A stretch of DNA of 64,000 nt, taken from positions 32,516,536-32,580,535 of the forward strand of contig NC_067198.1 of NCBI RefSeq assembly GCF_000699445.3. The letters are read 5' to 3'. The notes below the pieces were generated by a model. That model saw nothing but the letters and a program-made list of their open reading frames with translations, was not told the DNA's origin and made no database searches. This DNA comes from Schistosoma haematobium (lineage: Eukaryota > Platyhelminthes > Trematoda > Strigeidida > Schistosomatidae). Below are positions 34,663 to 47,251 of the stretch, piece by piece (position 1 is the first letter of the stretch; each line of letters begins with the position of its first letter). A program made the translations under genes and the position numbers.

Positions 34663-34667
34663 AAATC

Positions 34668-35307
34668 TTTTTGTATAAATTAACTATCCAAATTTATTGT
34701 AAGAAGTCGCCTATCACAAAGGCTGATTTCATTCATATACCCATAGTTCATAGTTGTAAAACACAATAAAATGATTACAAGTTGACTTGTTATTAAGCTC
34801 ACTTCAAAAATTTTAACTTTTATAACAATGAAAGAATTAGAGTTAGACGTTTTTTATATGCTGGTTAAACTGTTCATTTTGATGAGTATAGTCGTTGTAT
34901 TCCAATTACACGCTTGAATCATGTGGTATATGACAATCTTACACCTGACCAAATTTACATTTAAGACATTGTGTAGTGTGAAAACTACAAATACAGTATT
35001 ACGTTATTTGTTTTTTCTTCATGTACTAGTAAGTGATAACAGCCTATAAAACAATAATTATTAGACTGAAAACAAAACTCTCGAATGAAAATTTCACCAT
35101 ATTAATTACGTTTGTTCAGCTCTACTTGTTAAGTAAATCTATCACAAACAAACAAAATTAGTACCGTAAACTCCAACCTGATGTAGTAAATGAAAGACAT
35201 GGACTCGAAAATTACTTATTTAGTTAGTTGAAACATTTATTTGCATCCCTTTTGTCATTGAAATGATATAGATATTAATTCTTATGAGTGATTTTAAATA
35301 TATACGT
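34668..35307. other. AT-rich spacer
   Basis: Nothing recognised. Confidence 0.4.
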
Positions 35308-35312
35308 AATAC

Positions 35313-36164
35313 TGTGGTGAATATTACTTATCTTGACAAATATAAATAGTATATAACACTAATCAATAGTAAAATGCCTTGGAGCAGAGGATTGAGAAGA
35401 TTGAATTGAAGAAAACAGGAATGTAATCAGAGAGTAATAGTAACAATAACAGTAATGAAGGAACGATGAAACATGTTAGAGACAACTGATGGAAGATGTG
35501 GAAATGATGTATTTAAAATATGGTTTTCATATTTAGCAAAGACACTCTGTAATCTTGCATCCAACAATAAGTTGGTTTTTCCCACTTGACGTCTTCGGTC
35601 ACTACATTTGACGTCTCATCCAAAAGAGTTGAGGAGGGGGTGACATTCTGCGGACGCCGTTGCTGGTCCGAGGGAGAAAGTGATAGATGGGCGGTCTGTC
35701 GCATGAATGTGACGTCGTGAGGGACACCCTATTAAGGTGGCGTTGGCTGTAGTAGTCTCTGTCAACGGAGAGCGGAGTAGGATTTCCCGGGTTCTGGGTT
35801 AACATCGGATTTAGATAGACCGTCAGGTCGTCATTGCTACAGAGGTCAAGGCGCCGTCGGACTCGACAGTTCGGCGAGAGACATGACACAAACCTAGACA
35901 AAGAAGAAGGCGGGAAGGCGAGCAAAAGTGATTTTCATTTGAAGCGGGAAGATTGAGAAGATTCAATTGAAGAGAACAGAAAGGGAAACAGAAAGTAATA
36001 CTAATAACAACAGAATTGAATGAATGATGAAGCACGTAAAGGACAACTGATGGAAGATTTGCAAAGTATGTATTTAGTGTGTGATTTCTATATTTTAAGA
36101 AATTACTCTGTAATATCTCATTAAACAATTACCTGGTTTTTCCCACTAAGTTTCCTTCACTACA
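35313..36164. mobile_element. LTR-B element: LTR, short internal region, partial LTR
   Basis: 35313-35606 is a complete LTR-like unit (TGTGGTGAA...GTCACTACA). 35940-36164 is a second copy missing its first part. About 330 bases of GC-richer sequence between them have an open minus-strand frame of 107 codons without recognisable gag or pol motif. AATAC lies on both outer sides (35308-35312, 36164-36168). Orientation is unresolved. Too short for an autonomous element. Confidence 0.65.
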
Positions 36165-36504
36165 ATACCAGCAGAAAACGTTTCATGACATAATAGGTTA
36201 CCGTATATTAAGCTACTTGTAAGTAGACAAATAAAACATTTAGAAAATAATCGGATCGTAAAGACATTTTGAAAGCTGAAATACGAATTATTTATGAAGA
36301 GGTTGCATAAAACGCTTTGGAAATAGCTGATTATGTATATTAAAGTAGTACACAATCGAAAATTGATACGAAAGCTATCAAGACTTGACTATTTTGCTCA
36401 TACACCAATAATTGCTTAATTATTTGTGTTTACTGTTTATAAAACTTCAAATAAAATCGGAACGTAAAATTTTTAAGATGCCAATAAAAACTTTTCACTA
36501 CAGG

Positions 36505-36838
36505 GTTGAGGAGATCCTTAATTTTTGGATAAGACCATGAATCGATAAATCTTGAACCACCATTGAAAACCTGGAAGTATTGAATGGCCATTACGTACCA
36601 GTATGGGACTACTCAGAAGTGTGCATCCGTGATCCTGCACCAAAGGGACTCGAACCTAAGACCTTCGGCCTCGCGCGCAAGGGCTTAACCACTGGACCAC
36701 TGATCTATTTTCCATTGTCTACGGTAGGCAACTACCTCACATTGGACACGGATTAGTTCCAATGGTTACAGCTTCTTACCAGAACACCTAGAATTACCTT
36801 TCGAAGTCAGTCACCAGTGAGCACATGATGATTATCAG
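36505..36838 (-). mobile_element. Hammerhead SINE family B, left arm of inverted pair
   Basis: Full-length but diverged minus copy, ending at the unit boundary GATGATTATCAG. B-box region GGACTCGAACC; ribozyme core mutated. Confidence 0.75.
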
Positions 36839-37060
36839 TATATGTTTGCGGAACTTGTTAAGACATTGACACCGTTGAATGCCGGCTCAGTTGTCTAGAG
36901 GTTTAGACTTCACACACAAGACTGAAAGTCGTGGGTTTGAGTCCTATGTGAGGGATCGTTGGTGCACAATTCTGAGACATCCCAAACTAGAACAAAATGT
37001 CCGGCCAGTGCTGCCAGGTTTTCGATGATGTTCTTACACTGATCAGTTCATGATCTCATT
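36839..37060 (+). mobile_element. Hammerhead SINE family B, right arm of inverted pair
   Basis: Starts near AGACATTGACACCGTTG. tRNA-like part retained (GGGTTTGAGTCC). Ribozyme eroded (CTGAGACATCCC, GAACAAAATG). Confidence 0.75.
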
Positions 37061-37065
37061 ATATA

Positions 37066-37737
37066 CTTCTCATATTTACTCATAAAGAATCAGAATAAAA
37101 CTTTGATCTATTCAGAGTTTATAACTTATTGTACATCATGAAATAAAGGTCTACTATCAGAGGTATTGTGACCACTACTTTGGTATTCATTTTAAATACT
37201 TCATCTTGGTATATCGATGGGATGTGGTAACCTGAGATTGTAATTTACTTACTATTTCATCAGTTTAACCTTACTAACATTTACCTCGTTGTTCAACCTT
37301 ACAGTTATTAAAAGACAACTGTTGTGAAAAAGTTAACAGTTTAAATAATCTTAATATAGTTAAAATGAATAATCTGATAAGACGGAATAACTCAGCGGAA
37401 TCGCATTCTATTACAATAAGTTTCTTATTAATTTGAATAAATGAATTCAACATTTACAAGTCTATATGTATAGACTAAATTAAAGTACTGTTTCCAATCT
37501 AATCACTTTGGTAACCTTTGAATGTAGAAAATCACCTAATATTTCTATGAAGAAGTAAAAATAAGTGCTATCTTAAGTTCTTATACATTGTTTGTCAATT
37601 AAAATTATAAACAGAACAATTTTATTCATCACGAAAATATGATATAATGAATAGTGACCAGGGTAAAATCACTATGAAGCAAAAAAATAATAAAATCAAT
37701 ATCATAATATTAGTTTCAAGTTATTTACAATTTAATG
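37066..37737. other. AT-rich spacer
   Basis: Nothing recognised. Confidence 0.4.
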
Positions 37738-37965
37738 GTTGAATTTATGTGTCGATTTAAACTAGACCACCATTAAAAACCTGATAGCACTGAACAGCCA
37801 TTTCGTCCTAGTACGGAACTACTCATCTGTGCGTATCCACGATCCCAAACCAAAAGGACTTGAAACAGCCGTGCAATGCTTCCAGGTTTTTAATGGCGGT
37901 CTAGCATAAATCGACTCATGAATTCAACTATTAAATTAATATAATCTCCATAAATTCCCATTCCG
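37738..37965 (+). mobile_element. Hammerhead SINE family B, short fold-back copy
   Basis: A minus 3' part (37738-37863) is joined to a plus 3' part (37868-37965), giving inverted arms of roughly 75-80 bases. The ribozyme is split by the junction. Confidence 0.75.
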
Positions 37966-38734
37966 ATTATTTTTGCAATTCTTCATAATAAATAAAGTTA
38001 TTAGAAATAAAATGTTCGTATTTCGTTCGTTTTCTTTATGTATTCAGTTATTGAGTTGTTTACACAATTCAACCGTTAACAATGTTCAATTTATTACCGT
38101 ATTATTTAAGTGAGTTTTCAATAATAACTCCTCATGTCTACTGAAATCAATGATGGCTTATAGTTCCCAAGGCATGATGTGACTGAAATAGAACATTCTG
38201 TTTAATAAGAGATATGTTCATAGTGATTTAAGTAGTGTTTTTTCTATTTCCAGTATCTTGATTTTGCTTATGAATTTATAAAATTTATTTAAGACAATTA
38301 CGATAGAAAGTATAATGAATGTATAAACAATCCCAATTTGCATTGATAATGTTTAGTTATTCTTATAATGATGACATTTTCAGTCAATATGATCTGTCAA
38401 TTTACTCTCGTTATGTCAAGTTGACCGATATTAATACTACAATATATGATGTTGAATGATCTTCAATCCAATGAATTGTAAAGTATCATTATTTTCTTTC
38501 TTTCATTATATATTTAACCTTAACACATTTACACTATTTATTGATTAATCCAAACTACATATGATGACAGATAAACTAAGTTATTTTAATCACAAGAGTT
38601 TATGTCAATAATTCCTGTTGTTGACTATCAATCTTTCGTTTTTTTATCCAAATGATATACACTGTTTGTTTTACCTTTAAGTTCAAATCATTTTTTGTGT
38701 GCAAAATAACGAAATCTACGACTTATCTATTTTC
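37966..38734. other. AT-rich spacer
   Basis: Nothing recognised. Confidence 0.4.
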
Positions 38735-39185
38735 AGTTTAGGTGTTGTGGAGATTGTTAAGTTTTTGATTGAAATCATGAGTCAATTGAAGCTAGACCAA
38801 CATGAAAAACCTGGAAGCACTGGACGGCCGTTTCATCTTATTGTGGGAATCCTCGGCAGTGTGCACCTACGACCCCTCCTCGCGAGATTCGAACTCAGGA
38901 CCTATCGGTCTCGCGCCAGGCGCTTAACTAACTAGACCACTGAGTCGGCCGGCGTCCAATGTTGTTAATGTCTAACTTCAACCATCTCCCATTGTACTGA
39001 GGTAGTCATCTGTTTCTGCCCGACACGGATTAGCACCACTGGTCACGGTTTCTCACCAGAACTCAGAGAATTTTCTCACGAAGCTAGTTACTAGTGAGCA
39101 CATGGTAATTATCAGTTTTTAAGGGTCGTGGAGATCGCCATTTTTTGATTGAAACCATCAGTCAATTGAAGCTAGACCACCATGG
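38735..39185 (-). mobile_element. Hammerhead SINE family B, head-to-tail partial dimer
   Basis: A complete minus unit (38735-39115) continues without break through GTAATTATCAG into the 3' 70 bases of a second unit. The ribozyme has CCGAGGA in place of CTGAGGA and ATGAAAC, so it is probably inactive. It shares the GGAATCCTCGGCAG variant with 41836-42085, marking a subfamily. Confidence 0.8.
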
Positions 39186-39699
39186 ACTTGTCTATTTTGT
39201 TTTCTTTAATATAAATAATTATATTCTCATATTAAACTACTGATTTGTAAGATCCGAAAAATAAAACAGTTTATTTGATCATAACAGATTCACTTTTATC
39301 ATTGAGAAGAGCAAGTATCACCAGTACTATTCATTGTTAGAAAAATTTCATAAAGAAGAAATATCATCTGAAAATTGCAATAGATATTCCTTTTTTATTG
39401 ATTATTTATTTTTAAACAATTGTATCTATGAGCTTATTTACAGAAGAAGAAGAGGGGACTTAAATTAAGCCGAGAAATGTTAGAAACTCAATTTTTTTTA
39501 CTCATTTGACGATGGTTATTCTTATTCGAATAGGTTCATTATCTGAAACAAGGATTGATAAATGTGTATTACAAATACTCATTTGATACAATACAGTTAT
39601 TACACAACAATGACAGTTTAAAACGAATGAAACTATGACAGAAAACTTGTTAATATATATTAAAAAGATAATTTGTTCAGTTTATTATTCTATTGCTAT
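39186..39699. other. AT-rich spacer
   Basis: Nothing recognised. Confidence 0.4.
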
Positions 39700-40014
39700 T
39701 GTGATGTGCTACTGACGTCGATAGATATAAACAGTATGTATCATCAATCAAAAGTGAAATGCCTGGAAGCAAAAGGTTAAGAAGATCAAAGAAAAGAGAA
39801 CGAGAACAAAGATTGATTGGTGTGGAAACGAAAGAAAAATGAAGCCTGAGATGATTGATAGATATTTGCAAAAGGAACGGTGAAGTTTGAGACAATTGAT
39901 TGACATTTTGCAGATAACGTATTTACTGTATGGTTCTCAGATTTTACTAAGACGTTCTGTAATTTTGTGTTCAAATACATTTGATTGTTCCCACTTGGAT
40001 TCTCGTTCACTGCA
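39700..40014. mobile_element. LTR-B family, solo copy
   Basis: TGTGATGTGC...GTTCACTGCA, aligned throughout with 57866-58167 (ATTGTATGGTTCTCAGATTTTA-type block near the end). No clear TSD. Confidence 0.7.
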
Positions 40015-40279
40015 GTATGGTTGTACAAAATCATTTCTGAATAAGAAAATAAAATGAATATGTAGAAATATGATTATTTTCACTTGTATTATATCAAGGA
40101 TCAAACACTACAGAGGAATAAACACAACATTTTCCGCTTCATCGTACGAACTCTCTTTAATATATTATTACAAAAATATGTGAGAGATTATAATTATTTG
40201 ATAATTCTATTTTAAAGATAAATATTCATCTAGAAATATAGCACATTTTTCATATTCGCATAACAAATAAAATCTTTTT

Positions 40280-40490
40280 TATAGTTGAATTCATGAGCCA
40301 ACTGAAGCTGGACCACCATGGAAAACCTGAAATCTCGTAGGGCGGGATCGTGAGTGCACACTGCTGACGAGTCCCATAACAGGACGAAACGCCCATCCAG
40401 TTCTTTCAGGTTTACCATGTTGGTCTAACTTTAAATGACTCAAGAATTCAGCTATAAAATTACTAAAATCTCCCTAATACCGCCTTCTGA
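40280..40490 (+). mobile_element. Hammerhead SINE family B, fold-back copy
   Basis: About 50 bases of minus 3' end are joined directly to a plus copy starting at the end of the tRNA-like part. The two 3' ends face outward. Confidence 0.8.
40358..40403 (+). ncRNA. Hammerhead ribozyme, family B, core intact
   Basis: CTGACGA at 40364-40370, GTCC/GGAC, GAAA at 40386-40389, cleavage triplet ATC at 40395-40397. Stem I has four certain pairs. Confidence 0.7.
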
Positions 40491-41835
40491 AATTTTTTTT
40501 CTCCATTTTTATACATAAATGTATTTATCAAATATTCATTTTGACATTGATCTCGTTGGACGTAGATAATGAATACTTTCGACGGGTATTTGTATTTTTT
40601 TTCTTTCATCCAAAATTTTTTTAAATAAGAAATTGTATATGTGATTTACTTTGTTAACAAATTGACATATTAAAAATTAAAAACACGAAGTTCAGCGAAG
40701 GGATCTCTTCAACGAATTTATTAACAAGCTGTTTAATCGTACATATATGAAAACCTTTTTTGTTAAAGTACTAGTTCCGTGAGGAAATGTGGACACAAAT
40801 AACCAAGATGATGTAATAGAAAGATTATAATACTAGATTACGTAATACAAATCATAACAATAGACTTAGCAAGTTAGAATTGTATTATAACGAGAATGTA
40901 GCAAGATAACTAAAACATTATTACAACAATTAAAGGTCATTAAAGGTCATAGGGGTGTAAAAAAGTTAAAATGATGATGAGTACTTATGAATAAAATAAT
41001 GAGAATATGAGACATAAGTAAAAGGGGTATGCAGTCGTAATAACAATATTAATAATAATAATAATAATAATTAAGGCCAAGGTAGCGATAACGACAGGAC
41101 GTACTTCTTTTGTACCTATAGTTATGGCTTGAGCTCATGGATCTTAAGAGATTCGGTTATTTTTAGGGGTTGGATACAAAGAAATCTAGGTAGACTTGAA
41201 CTAATCGTTAATACAACCTTAAAATCAAACTGTAGATCCGTAGAATGATTACAGTCGATTAGGTGTTCAAGTATATATATACTATTGTACAGCTTGATAA
41301 GAAATTCGTTGAAAATAGATCCATTTTCTGAACTTTGTGCTTTTAATTTTTAATGTTTAAGTGGGAATTATCTGTCATATTATTTGACATATTACCTATC
41401 TATCAATGAAATACTGATATAATTTGTTTATAAAACATTTATTAAGAAATATGATAATAAGTGATAACATTCATCTTGAATGTACTTTTGCTTTAATAAA
41501 TAAAAATAAAATGGGCGTTTTTAAAATGCATCTTATAAGCAAACAAAAAACAAAAATAAGAAAATGAAAGAGAAAGGAACAATTGAAATATTAAAGGTGA
41601 ACTTTAAACATCACATAATATACCCGAATCGATTGTTTCAGTTGTTTACAGAGAAGGTCAATATTGAAATCTTTTTTTTGTGCTTTTTCTTCCAAATAAG
41701 CTAAATAATGTTATTATTTTTGGTTACCATAATTATCATACTATTTAAGTTTCTTTAAGAAACTGATAAATTTTCTTAAATATTCTAGACTGTTTTACTC
41801 AACCTCTTAGTTAAGTGTTTTATTAATTTCAACAG
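40491..41835. other. AT-rich spacer
   Basis: (AAT)n at 41049-41072, a small direct repeat TTAAAGGTCA at 40931-40950. No genes. Confidence 0.4.
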
Positions 41836-42085
41836 TTAAGACCATGAGTCAATTGAAGCTAGACCACCATAGAAAACCTGGAAGCACTGGACGGCCGTTT
41901 CGTCCTATTGTGGGAATCCTCGGCAGTGCGTATCCAAGACTCCGCCTCTCGAGATTCGAACCTAGGACCTATCAGTCTCGCGCGCTTAGTCAACTAGACC
42001 ACTGAGTCGGCCGGCATCCAACAGTGTTAACGTCTAATTTCAACTAATCCACGAAATTGAGCGACACATCCACCACTGTCATCAG
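41836..42085 (-). mobile_element. Hammerhead SINE family B
   Basis: Minus copy of the CCGAGGA subfamily with a good B box (GGTTCGAATCT on the minus strand). U4 of the ribozyme core is changed, so it is probably inactive. Confidence 0.8.
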
Positions 42086-42234
42086 TTTTATTAATATCTT
42101 ATTTAAAACAAGAAAAAAAATTATTTTTTTTATTTTTTAAAAAATCTACTTGAGGTAAACTAAAAACTACCTGGCTAAAAAACAATCTCTCACTCTAATG
42201 GGTAACATTTTAAAAAAAATGCTTATCAGGCACG

Positions 42235-42272
42235 ACCAAACCATCCAGCTCAGAGAACAAAACTCCATCAAT
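42235..42272 (-). repeat. Fragment related to the palindromic insert at 56743
   Basis: ACCAAACCATCCAGCTCAGA and the following bases match one arm of the 82-bp palindrome with one difference; its flanks do not. Confidence 0.7.
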
Positions 42273-42499
42273 ATCAGCTAAACACTTTTTGTGGAATTCC
42301 AATGCTCTCTTCATGACACTATGTGATAAAACTTACATATGAGAATCAATTAAAAGGTTATAGGCAAAGTTTAAAAATACAGCTGATAAATAGTTCAATT
42401 TATGTTGATTAAAATATGAAACATATTTCCTTCCTTTTATATTATTTGTTTAAAACTTTCAATTGATGTTTAGGACTAAAATTGATCTGTCTTTTATTG

Positions 42500-42735
42500 G
42501 TATATGTGCATTCTGTGTGAATTGCTTTGATATTGCCTATAGTCACAAATACTAAAAGATATCAGGACTCAGTAACTAAATGGATAACGTGGTGGTACTT
42601 GAAGCGAACGGCACCGGGTTCGAATCTTGGAGTGAACATCAACTCTGCGATACGGGTACATCCAGCTGACGAGTTCCAAATAGGATGAATTGCACTTCCT
42701 GAATTTCACTGATAACCACCATCTATCTTTGCTTA
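42500..42735 (+). mobile_element. Hammerhead SINE family A, inactive ribozyme
   Basis: Same layout as 31880-32260, including the GTGCATTCTGTG leader. B box GGTTCGAATCT. The ribozyme keeps CTGACGA but has GATGAATTG instead of GACGAAACG. Confidence 0.75.
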
Positions 42736-43857
42736 TATTTTCTCCTTCTTTAATACAAATAGGTATGAAATTGCATAAGTAAGCACTCGCATGGTTAGTG
42801 CAATTTTTTAAGATAGGGAAAATACATTATTTTGTTAAAAGCTATTGATAACTTTTTTACTGACAGAAATCTGGTCAGTAAGATTGAATTTATGATTAAA
42901 TAGATAAGACTTCATTGATTGGAACAATCCAGTCATATCTATATACAATCACTAAATATTCATTACTCACATAGTTTATTACAGATGTGCTTATCACAAT
43001 ATATTCGGAAAAAGAAATAACTTCTGTTATGAAATAAAGTGATTATGTTATTTACTATTCTACTTAAATAATTATTATAGAAAATATTTCTTAAATTCTT
43101 TAAATTAATACGATTCGTCTACACATTATAAAGGGGAAAATCATAGAATTGAAGAACAAATATGAATGAAGTAATAAACCTGTATATGTGAGCAGGTAAA
43201 AAAACACACTACCGGTCATGTAATTTAAGCTCATGACAAATACGGGATTAGAGTTATTTTATTCCAAATTTGTTTATGTGTACTGTTTTTGTGCAAATTG
43301 CATTGAAGTGAGCCTATATCATTATAACTAACGTGGTTTCTATTACTTATTATAAAAATGGTGATTTTTAGCTATTAACCTTTTGCGTTTGTCAGTTTAT
43401 TGTTTAAACTGGAGCTTTAGTTTTCTATATACGGTCCTTACAGTTCAATTTTGGATGCATAGTATAAAAATATATTGTTTTCACGTTTTGACGGCTAGTT
43501 TCAACCAATAGGATAAATAGTTCTTGGCTTCGTAATAATCAAAATGTAGTACTCAAGAAGTCTAGACCATAATGCAACTTCATCAATGTAATTTGATTTT
43601 TACTAAACATGAAAACATGAAAATCACTCAGTGTTCGGTGAGAACAAAAGTCTCATTAAAACAGCCAGTTGTGACACGTTTGAATCAGATTCAAACAACA
43701 CGAGTGGCGAAACTTCCTTTAAAACTAGAGATTTACTTGATAGCTGAGTATTGGCTAGGATGAATGTTAAGCTCAGAGATACCTGCTTAATGTGTTCACC
43801 AGACTAATATCAATTATTTCCTAAATTTACTTCACTTATGGTTTTCTGTAATTATAA
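42736..43857. other. AT-rich spacer
   Basis: A faint family A leader-like stretch near 43275-43315 only. Confidence 0.4.
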
Positions 43858-44252
43858 TACTTACTTATACCTGTTGCCCCTCTTGGTGGAGCATAGTTTG
43901 CACACCAACATTCTCCATAGAACTCTATCCTGGGCAATTCTTTACAGTCTTCTCCAGTTGCTATTTATTTTTTTCATGTCTGCTTCCGATTTTCGACGCA
44001 GTGTTTTCTTTAGTCTTCCATTTTTTCGTTCCTCTTTTCCCTTCCGAGTTAAGGCTTGCCTGGTGATGCAGTTTGGAGATTTCCATAATGTACATCCTAC
44101 CCACCTCCAACGTCTTTTCTTAATTTCCTCTTCATATGAAAGCTAGTTGTTTGTCTCCCCCAGTAGGCTGTTGCTGATGGTATCCGGTCAAAGTACATAA
44201 AGTATCTTGAGCAGACAATTGCTTATAAATAATTGTACCTTCTCAATGAAAG
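43858..44252 (-). mobile_element. RTE-type LINE 3' fragment
   Basis: Minus-strand C-terminal pol region ending AACAGGTATAAGTAAGT. Frameshifted; no clear TSD. Confidence 0.75.
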
Positions 44253-45307
44253 GTGATCACCTCAAAAGAATCAAATTACTTCCAATATTATTCATCAAAA
44301 ACATATGTGTCTGTGTTATTTTATCTTTAAAAGAATCCAGACGGAATTTCGACATTTGCCATTTACTAATCTTATGCCTGGTCTGCAATAATATTATATG
44401 TAAAAACTACTAATTTTCCAACGAATCTTAACTATTCATTAACTCTACATTGGAAGAACATTAATTTCATTGTGATTCACTCGCACAATAATGATAATAA
44501 TAACCATAATAATAATTATGATTATTATTATAGTGATTAATTATTACCTTAGTAGACGAAATGATAATAGAAATCCTAAATTATTATTTACACTACATTA
44601 TTCCAAAATATAAATATGTAGATTCAATTCGATAAATACAAAAATGCAGACAATAACATGAAAGAAATTGATGAAAACAGTACGTAGTTTACATTTTTCA
44701 CCTTTTCGCCAAGTATTCTGATTAGGCAACACTTGTATATGCCATATAGCTTACTAGTTAAGTAAACCAATTAATTATTGAGGTGGTAAAATATCATATA
44801 CAATTTATTAATCATTTTCGTTTATTGGCATTCAAGGCTAAGAATTAATTGATAACACAATTGAATGGAAAATGGAAGTGATAAATGTTAATAGTTTAAA
44901 ATGCTGGAAGACTGAATTATAACTAAATCCGTCATAATGGTCACGTGGATAAAAGTTGGCCACTTCACACACTCCTTGAACTCGATTTTTAATCTCTACA
45001 CACTTGTAAATCAGTATATGGGTAAAAGATATAATTTATTCAGTTAGATCTCCAATTCTGAAAAATTATTATTATGTTTGAGTTCTACAGGAGATTATTT
45101 TTGTTCCAAATTGTTTGGGTTGAGTGTATCTAACTGTGTGACGAGGATTCAACGCAAAAGGGTAAGCGTTTACTACCTTGATATTTTAGACATGCATTTA
45201 CGATCACTCCCAACAAACAAAAAACGTTATTCCAGTAACTTTCATTTCTCGCCTAAAAACGCCCATCACACAAGAGTTGTAAGTAAAATATGCATGCTGG
45301 AAGTCGA
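44253..45307. other. AT-rich spacer
   Basis: Nothing recognised. Confidence 0.4.
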
Positions 45308-45558
45308 ATAAAGTTAGACATGAACACCGTTGGTCGCCAGATCAGCGGTCCGGAGGTTAAGCGTTCTCATGCAAGACCGAAGGTCCTGGGTTCGAGTCCC
45401 TCTGGTGTGGGATCATGGAAGAGCACTACTGAGTAATAGCATACTAGAACGAAACGGCCGTCCAATGCTTCCAGGTTTTCAGTGGTGGTCTAGCTTAGAT
45501 TGACTCATGAATTCAACTAATAATACCACTACAATCTCCACAAACCCTATTCTGATTA
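45308..45558 (+). mobile_element. Hammerhead SINE family B
   Basis: Plus copy with perfect B box GGTTCGAGTCC and complete 3' end. The ribozyme has CTGAGTAATAGC, so core and stem II are lost. Confidence 0.8.
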
Positions 45559-46632
45559 GAAATCCACTGTTTTAACTTTCCATGCTTATTTTAATGATCC
45601 TAATAACTTTCTGTCGTTATGTTCATTTGTTTTGTTTGAAAGTGTTTCGCAGCATTATATAGATTTAAGCCATAGAAATCAAATGGTATGTTTTGACTTA
45701 ATGAATAGTATCAGTCTATTCAAATGGATGTAAAACTACTGTTTTCTTCCAGTCATTCACAACTATACAAATATTTAACTGGTAGTTCACGAAGAATTAT
45801 TATTACTCAATAAATAAACATTAATTTTTATGTTAACTGGAGTATCTTAATAAGGATTATAGACTTGATAATAAGCCATTATATGTGCCTTCGTTTTAAA
45901 GAAATAAATGTTGAAATATATTACCAGTATTATATAATGAAGAACATTAAAACAACAAATCTAAAAGAATTCAGAAGAATTTCAGACAGTTGAGTTCACA
46001 TCAGTTAACAATATTTATTTGTAATTCACCTGAGATATTTTTGCTTATAATTATCATCTGACTTATCAGTGCAGTTTGAACAAAATCATCCGATAAGAGT
46101 TTTTGTTCTGCTATGTTCTGAGTATACTAAAAAAGGCCAGAAACTAATAAATATCATAAATTCACATTACTTGGGAACCAGTGATAATTAAAAGACATTA
46201 AAGGGCTGTTCCGTTTTAGTTGGGGACGTTAAACAGCAAAATTTTAATCAGATGTCATTTATGCTGAACATAATATATAGTATATACTTAAATACTCAAG
46301 ACAAAAATTTATCTCTTCAGCTTCAATTGTCTTCAGTAAGCCTTTCAACAAAGCGGACAAATTATTCTATTGTTGTTGGGATTTAAGTAGTGGCATTGAA
46401 GGATAATGAATAATTAACCAATCAAATCAAAGCAGATTTTTGATTGGCTAAATCAGATTATTGTATTCAACAGGTCTGCTACTATGTGGCATTTTTACTT
46501 ATCACCACAATGATTTCAAAAAATGTGAAAATAAAAAAGCAGGACTTAGTAGAAATATGAAAGAAACCATGTTTTATTTTCATGAGAATGATCTAATTAC
46601 TACTATACACATTTCTTTTTTCAATGATCAAG
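45559..46632. other. AT-rich spacer, probable intron
   Basis: Ends in a pyrimidine tract (ATTTCTTTTTTC) and CAAG before the terminal exon. No other feature. Confidence 0.4.
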
Positions 46633-47241
46633 GATTTACATCAAACTCGTGTCAGTGACGACAAGACCTATCAACACGCTGTCAATAATAACAACAGTCA
46701 GCCAAATAACAAAACTTCAGTACAATACAGGCATTCAGCAGAGTTAGTAAATGCAATACACCAAAACACAAGGACGGGTTATTTAACAAACAGGGTAAAT
46801 GACACTATACAACGAAATTGTTATTTACCTAGGACAAATTTATCTCACATACAACAATCTCAACATGATTCCCATCTGAGCAAACCTCAGAGAACAATAA
46901 ATTTTCTCAACTCAACTGGATCACATGATATTAATAATTCTGAAACTATCACAGATATTCGGAATACAAAATATCAGAAACATGAGTATGGTATTCAGTC
47001 AAGTAAAGATAATAGAAGCTTTTATACGATGTCGTGTAATAATGGATCATGTATTGGTCGAAATATTTTGGAGAATTCAGTAACTAACAGTAATGACATT
47101 AACAATTTTAATCATGGATTAAAAAATTTTAAAAATAAAGCAGATTACCAGACACGGACAACTCCAGGAAAAGAGCAAAAATCTGTCCATTGGTCTGAAG
47201 ATTTAGGTAAATTGAAAGTAACGATAGATTTTTATAGATGA
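46633..47241 (+). CDS. Probable terminal coding exon, Asn/Ser-rich protein with PP1-docking-like C-terminus
   Basis: A frame of 202 codons runs to TGA at 47239-47241; an in-frame ATG (46624) lies just upstream and the frame is closed at 46594. I prefer an exon start at 46633, after a pyrimidine tract and CAAG, which is phase 0. A short single-exon gene starting at 46624 is the alternative. The protein is hydrophilic, rich in Asn, Ser, Thr and Gln, with no membrane segment or globular domain visible. Its last 20 residues are denser: KSVHWSEDLGKLKVTIDFYR. K-S-V-H-W fits the RVxF motif by which regulators bind protein phosphatase 1, and a hydrophobic stretch follows, as in several such regulators. 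AATAAA follows 11 bases after the stop. Gene identity unknown. Confidence 0.65.
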   Translation, partial: DLHQTRVSDDKTYQHAVNNNNSQPNNKTSVQYRHSAELVNAIHQNTRTGYLTNRVNDTIQRNCYLPRTNLSHIQQSQHDSHLSKPQRTINFLNSTGSHDINNSETITDIRNTKYQKHEYGIQSSKDNRSFYTMSCNNGSCIGRNILENSVTNSNDINNFNHGLKNFKNKADYQTRTTPGKEQKSVHWSEDLGKLKVTIDFYR

Positions 47242-47251
47242 AATATTAGTC

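Noticed and set aside
35602..35925. 107-codon frame as gag of an LTR element
   Set aside because: No zinc knuckle, protease or other motif; orientation of the element unresolved.
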